From assembly GCA_032433765.1 (NCBI GenBank), contig JAVIAB010000159.1, forward strand, positions 53,458,972 to 53,522,971: a stretch of 64,000 bases of DNA, given 5' to 3'. Under the pieces are notes generated by a model, which ran no database searches, was not told the DNA's origin, and was given only the letters and a program-made list of their open reading frames with translations. Both the position numbers and the translations under genes were made by a program. This document shows positions 60,309-64,000 of the stretch, piece after piece (position 1 is the stretch's first letter; each line of letters starts with the position of its first letter). Source of the stretch: Megaustenia siamemsis (taxonomy: Eukaryota; Mollusca; Gastropoda; Stylommatophora; Ariophantidae).

Positions 60309-60825
60309 GGCCAAAGATAAAGTTTAGTTCTAATAATACAGTATAAATAAATAATCATTAACTGTGTTTTTACGATAGCATTTACGGACTATATTGTGAC
60401 AACGGGGAATAAAGTAGAAAGGAGAAATAGAGGAAAGGAGAGCCAAAAGACAGTTAAAGTGTCATTAATCATGACATGTTATTACAATGACGTTACCAAA
60501 AATAGTTTGTGATGTGCAACCATTCATGGCAGTTTGGTAGTTATACCATTTGTTAGGATCTTACAGCAAGATTTATTGTAAAATGTCAATTACTTCTATG
60601 ATGAATCATGAAACATTTAAATAAATATTCCGCATTCCAAACTGTATGTATATCGTGTTAGTAAGATTGATCAAGAGGATGAAACTAGGAAAGAGATCAA
60701 AATCAGGACAGTAAAAGCAAAAAACATTCTCCCGAAAATTAAAATTGAAATATTTTTGTTTATTTCAGTGAATAATTTCATGCAATTTTGTAAAAAAAAA
60801 AAAAGTTACTATATATACACCACAT
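60309..60825. repeat. Duplicated noncoding segment, copy 2 (empty site)
   Basis: Matches 56843-57196 plus 57522-57665 in the same orientation, without the LINE E insertion. It shares the 'TGATGAATCATGAAACAT' region and the downstream 'AAGCAAAAAACA' region. Confidence 0.87.
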
Positions 60826-61646
60826 AACAAAAATATTACAAAGAATCATCATGAGGCGTGTAATGAACAAAATAAAACTATAAAAAAGTGAGGAACAATG
60901 TTAATTTGTGATAGTAAAGGTCACCAATGTTTGTAATATACATCTTAAGAACATTGATAGAAAGAGCTATAGCGGTAAAGAGAGATGTATATATGTGCTT
61001 CATAGACTTTATAAAAGCATTTGACAATGTAAAGCATGTGAAAATATTAAATATGCTGGAGAAATTAAATATTATTGGCAATGAACTCCGAATCATTAAA
61101 AAAAACATGTATTGGCAACAAACAGCAGGCATAAGAATTAGCAATGAAACAGAACAGTTCTAATATAAAAAAAAAACAAGGAGTCAGACAAGGCTGTGTT
61201 CTGTCGCGGGTTTTTTTTCACTTTACATCGAAAATATTATGAGATCAATAATAGACAAAAGAGGAATTGAATTCAATGGTCACAACATAAATAATTTGCG
61301 AAATGAGGAGGACACAAACTTAAGAGCAGAGACAGAGAATGAACTACAAGAAATGATTGACATAATACTGAAAGAAAACAACAAAAAAGGTCTCAGGCTG
61401 AATAATAAGAAAACAGAAGTAATGGTCATATCGAAGAAACAATCATCATCATCACGCAGCATAAAAATAACAGGACAAATCTTAAACAAGGGCAGCGCGT
61501 CAAACACATGGGCACAATAATAACATTAGATGGAAGATGTACCACAGAAATTTAAAAAAATTAGAATTGCTCAGGCCACAATTATATTTCAGAAAATTAA
61601 AAATATCGTATGCAACAAATATATGTCAATATAATGAGAAAGAGAG
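60826..61646 (+). mobile_element. LINE A reverse transcriptase fragment
   Basis: Broken frames give 'RRVMNKIKL', 'YILRTLIERAIAVKRDVYMCFIDFIKAFDNVKH' (RT motif A, about 60935-61035), 'MYWQQTAGIRISNETEQF', 'GVRQGCVLSR..F' (motif B, about 61180-61215), then a destroyed YADD region (reads NEED near 61300) and 'NNKKGLRLNNKKTEVMVISK'. It is interrupted by element X and resumes at 62201. Confidence 0.82.
61635..61646. repeat. Element X TSD, left
   Basis: TGAGAAAGAGAG, identical to 62189-62200, within the LINE A reading. Confidence 0.88.
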
Positions 61647-62188
61647 AATGTTCTCGTTTCTTTAAGGAATTTTGTATGTTCGGAATTTAAGTCAAAAGCG
61701 ATGGCCTAACATCATCAAGCGCTATACATAAAAAAAAAATATGACGATTGTCATTTTCTGGAGGACGTGAACTTCCCGTATATGGTGGATAGGCGGCAGG
61801 AACCATTGAAAGCTATGTATGAAAAGTGTTCCTTGTTGCACTTTCCTCATATTCCAAGTCCAGCTTGTTGCATGACCTAGTGAGTTAAGTGCTCTCCGTG
61901 AGCTGTGTGTCTCATCCGTTTTGATCATGTTTCAATATTCCAATTGTTTACGATGAATGATGATATTGTATGACAGGGAACAGTTGGCTATGTTTGCTTT
62001 CTGCGCGGTTTCGCCTTATGTCTTTCGGCGTGTGCTAAGACTGCTACGATGGGAACTACAGTTACCTTTCTTTGTTTTGGAGATGTGATATTAATTCGTA
62101 TGATTACGCTGGCACGGGCGGTTGAAAAAGTATGGATTTTAATTCGTTTGCAGTGATACCGGGGCCTTCCATAACCAAAGAACCAAAG
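61647..62188 (+). mobile_element. Element X, insertion with 12-bp TSD
   Basis: A 542-bp insertion splitting LINE A. It is close to 23691-24140 reversed. The 3' end is CCTTCCATAACCAAAGAACC-like with a repeated ACCAAAG unit, reminiscent of the short tandem tails of CR1-like or SINE retroposons. No intact ORF is present. RNA polymerase III boxes were not identified with confidence. Confidence 0.82.
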
Positions 62189-62200
62189 TGAGAAAGAGAG

Positions 62201-62325
62201 TTGATCGGAGTTATGTAGAACCAATTCTGACCTATGGAAGCGAATCATGGACAGTAGAAAAACAAATGAAAAGACGATTAGAGGCCACAGAGATGTGATT
62301 TCTCAGAAGAATGTTGAAAGTTATA
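62201..62325 (+). mobile_element. LINE A continuation after element X
   Basis: Reads 'RSYVEPILTYGSESWTVEKQMKRRLEATEM', then 'LRRMLKV', the post-RT segment equivalent to 51965-52080. It ends at the junction with LINE B. Confidence 0.8.
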
Positions 62326-63540
62326 CAGGTAAGAATTCAGAATAAAATCAATACTGAATTAGATGAGCAACAATTTGGATTCAGGAAAAACAGTAGCACA
62401 AAAAAGCCATATTTAGCACGAGAACATTGATTGAAAAGTACATAGAAGTAAACAAACCAATATATGCCTGCTTCATAGGCTACACCAAAGCTTTCGATAG
62501 AATACACCATAACCAACTTATAGACTGCCGAAAGGATATAAATCTAGACGACGCAGACATACGACTAATATGTAATTTGTACTGGGAGCAAACAGCAATA
62601 ATAAGATATAACAAGGAGAACTCTACACCCATGGACGTAAAAAGAGGAGTAAGACAAGGATGCATCTTATCACCAAGCTTGTTCAATCTATACACTGAGC
62701 AAATCTTTAAAAACATCTCAGAGATACCAGACCTAAACATTAATGGAAAAATAATCAATAACCTGAGATATGCTGATACTGTTCTACTAGCAGAAAATCC
62801 TAAAGACCTACAACAATTACTTAATGAGATAAATATAACAAGCAAAAAATATGGACTGGAGATGAATATCAAAAAGACTAAAACTATGATCATAAACAAA
62901 GAACATTCTCAAGACCTACAATTAAATATCACAGTTGAGGGAACACATCTGTAGACAGTCCAGAGCTACAACTACCTGGGACATACTATAACCAATGATG
63001 GAAAATGTAAAATTGAAATAAACAAAAGAATAGGAATGGCAAAAAGTAATTTTAATGCCATGAAAAATATACTAACAACAAAACAAATATCAGCAGGACT
63101 GGATGGCAAAATGTTACATCTTCTCAATATTCCTGTATGGTGCCGAAACATGAACATTAGACAAGAAAACAGAACAGAAAATTGAAGCCTTTGAAATGTG
63201 GATTTATAGAAGAATAGGTAGAATTGGATGGAAACAAAAGATAGCAAACGATGACGTTTTAAAACAAACAGAAAATAAAAGGAGAACTACTAAATACAAT
63301 TAAGACAAGACAAATGAAATTTTTGGGGAATGTTAAAAGACACAACAGCCTACTGAAAGTAATATTGGAAGGGAAAATACAAGGTAAAAGAGGCAGAGGC
63401 AGACCAAGACTAACATGGACGAGTAACATCAAAAGATGGACAAGTCAATCTATGACAGCCAGCACCATCAAAGCAAGAAACAGAGTAGAATGGCGATCCA
63501 TGGTAGCCAACCTTCGTTGCGGAGAGGGCACTCGATGATG
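62326..63540 (+). mobile_element. LINE B reverse transcriptase to C-terminus
   Basis: Reads 'RIQNKINTELDEQQFGFRKNSST', 'IYACFIGYTKAFDRIHHNQL' (motif A), 'GVRQGCILSPSLFNLYTEQIF' (motif B, about 62650) and 'LRYADTVLLAE' (one Asp of YADD missing), then 'MNIKKTKTMIINKEHS'. After a stop at 62952 it continues with 'YNYLGHTITNDGKCKIEINKRIGMAKSNFNAMKN', 'KTRQMKFLGNVKRH' and 'KRGRGRPRLTWTSNIKRWTSQSM..RNRVEWRSMVANLRCGEGTR'. It ends in GATGATGATAG. The lost catalytic Asp and stops make it inactive. Confidence 0.87.
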
Positions 63541-63820
63541 ATAGCTTGAGCCAATCATGGTGTCCATAGCCACCCCACTGGTGCAGGTGAAGAATCGACC
63601 GCCGAATGCAAATGAGTTCATTGCCATAACTAATTCAACCAGACGAACATGAGCTGGTGTGGGAATGGAATGATGGTTTCTCCCTTCCAGGAAAACTGGA
63701 GCGTCAACAGTCTATCAACAACACCAACAGTCTATGGGGAATAGAGGTATTGAGGGGGAGCAAATATCCAAAACAAAGAGAATTTAAGACTAACCAAAGC
63801 AGGGTAAGAAGATGGAGAAC
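63541..63820. other. Noncoding stretch, nothing recognised
   Basis: A short direct repeat CAACAGTCTAT occurs at about 63706 and 63725. No supported gene. Confidence 0.4.
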
Positions 63821-64000
63821 GTGTTAAGGGCATTGTTAGTGTCCTTCACATAAGAGGAGAGGTTCTGGACAATAAGTTGTGAGACGCTGCCCTAGAAGAC
63901 CGAGACATAAACAATAGGAGAGACCGTGTTAAGGGCATTGTTAGTGCCCTTCACATAAGAGGAGAGGTTCTGGACAATAAGTTGTGAGACGCTGCCCTAG
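63821..64000. repeat. 105-bp tandem repeat running off the window
   Basis: Copy 1 is 63821-63925 and copy 2 starts at 63926, nearly identical up to the window end (for example GTGTCC versus GTGCCC). More copies may follow outside. Confidence 0.88.

Overview
The window is eukaryotic, almost certainly molluscan, and most likely from a heterobranch (pulmonate-type) gastropod. The only host gene recognised is a receptor resembling GRL101, described from the pond snail Lymnaea. It has LDL-receptor class A (LDLa) repeats, leucine-rich repeats (LRRs) and a rhodopsin-type seven-helix domain, and here also a von Willebrand A (vWA)-like and a C-type-lectin-like domain. The rest is mainly non-LTR retrotransposons (LINEs), hAT DNA transposons, SINEs and tandem repeats. 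No prokaryotic or organellar gene organisation is seen.

Overall layout. Two receptor copies lie head to head at the two ends: one on the minus strand at 1-3.3 kb, cut by the window edge, and one on the plus strand at 52.8-56.5 kb. They are the outer parts of a large inverted duplication. The arms are about 1-5510 and 50580-56356 and include the same nested LINE/SINE flank in mirror order. The spacer is about 45 kb. Both copies carry stops and frameshifts, mostly at different sites, so both look like pseudogenes. The right copy keeps a continuous 534-codon LRR-7TM frame.

3.7-20.9 kb holds LINE fragments, a decayed hAT element, and rearranged pieces of a second hAT-like transposase. The best-preserved LINE reverse transcriptase (605 codons, uninterrupted) is at 11.8-13.75 kb, flanked by a 12-bp target-site duplication (TSD) and with a related empty site nearby. 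For bookkeeping I name the LINE families A-F. A has a GAT-type 3' tail. B is the family with mutated YADD boxes. C is the 605-codon family. D is Jockey-like with endonuclease and RNase H. E has an AAG-rich tail. F has a GATA tail. X is an unclassified element.

20.9-24.1 kb holds tandem repeats that abut retroelement tails: a 0.7-kb GATA/GTAG array, a 24-bp minisatellite and a 13-bp minisatellite. 26.2-42.0 kb is a satellite of about 1.45-kb monomers arranged in about 2.91-kb AB dimers, apparently built from a LINE that lost its reverse transcriptase. 42.0-50.3 kb is a 28-bp minisatellite that reverses orientation across an (AT)n tract at 46.64-46.71 kb. It is interrupted by a 2733-bp hAT element with an 8-bp TSD and a nearly intact transposase.

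56.5-64 kb contains a duplicated noncoding segment (56.84-57.67 and 60.30-60.83 kb), one copy of which carries a LINE insertion. It also contains nested LINEs, a SINE with two tRNA-like units and a 13-bp TSD, element X with a 12-bp TSD, and a LINE B fragment. The window ends in a 105-bp tandem repeat.

Coordinates of decayed repeats are approximate to tens of bases. Boundaries with TSDs were read base by base.
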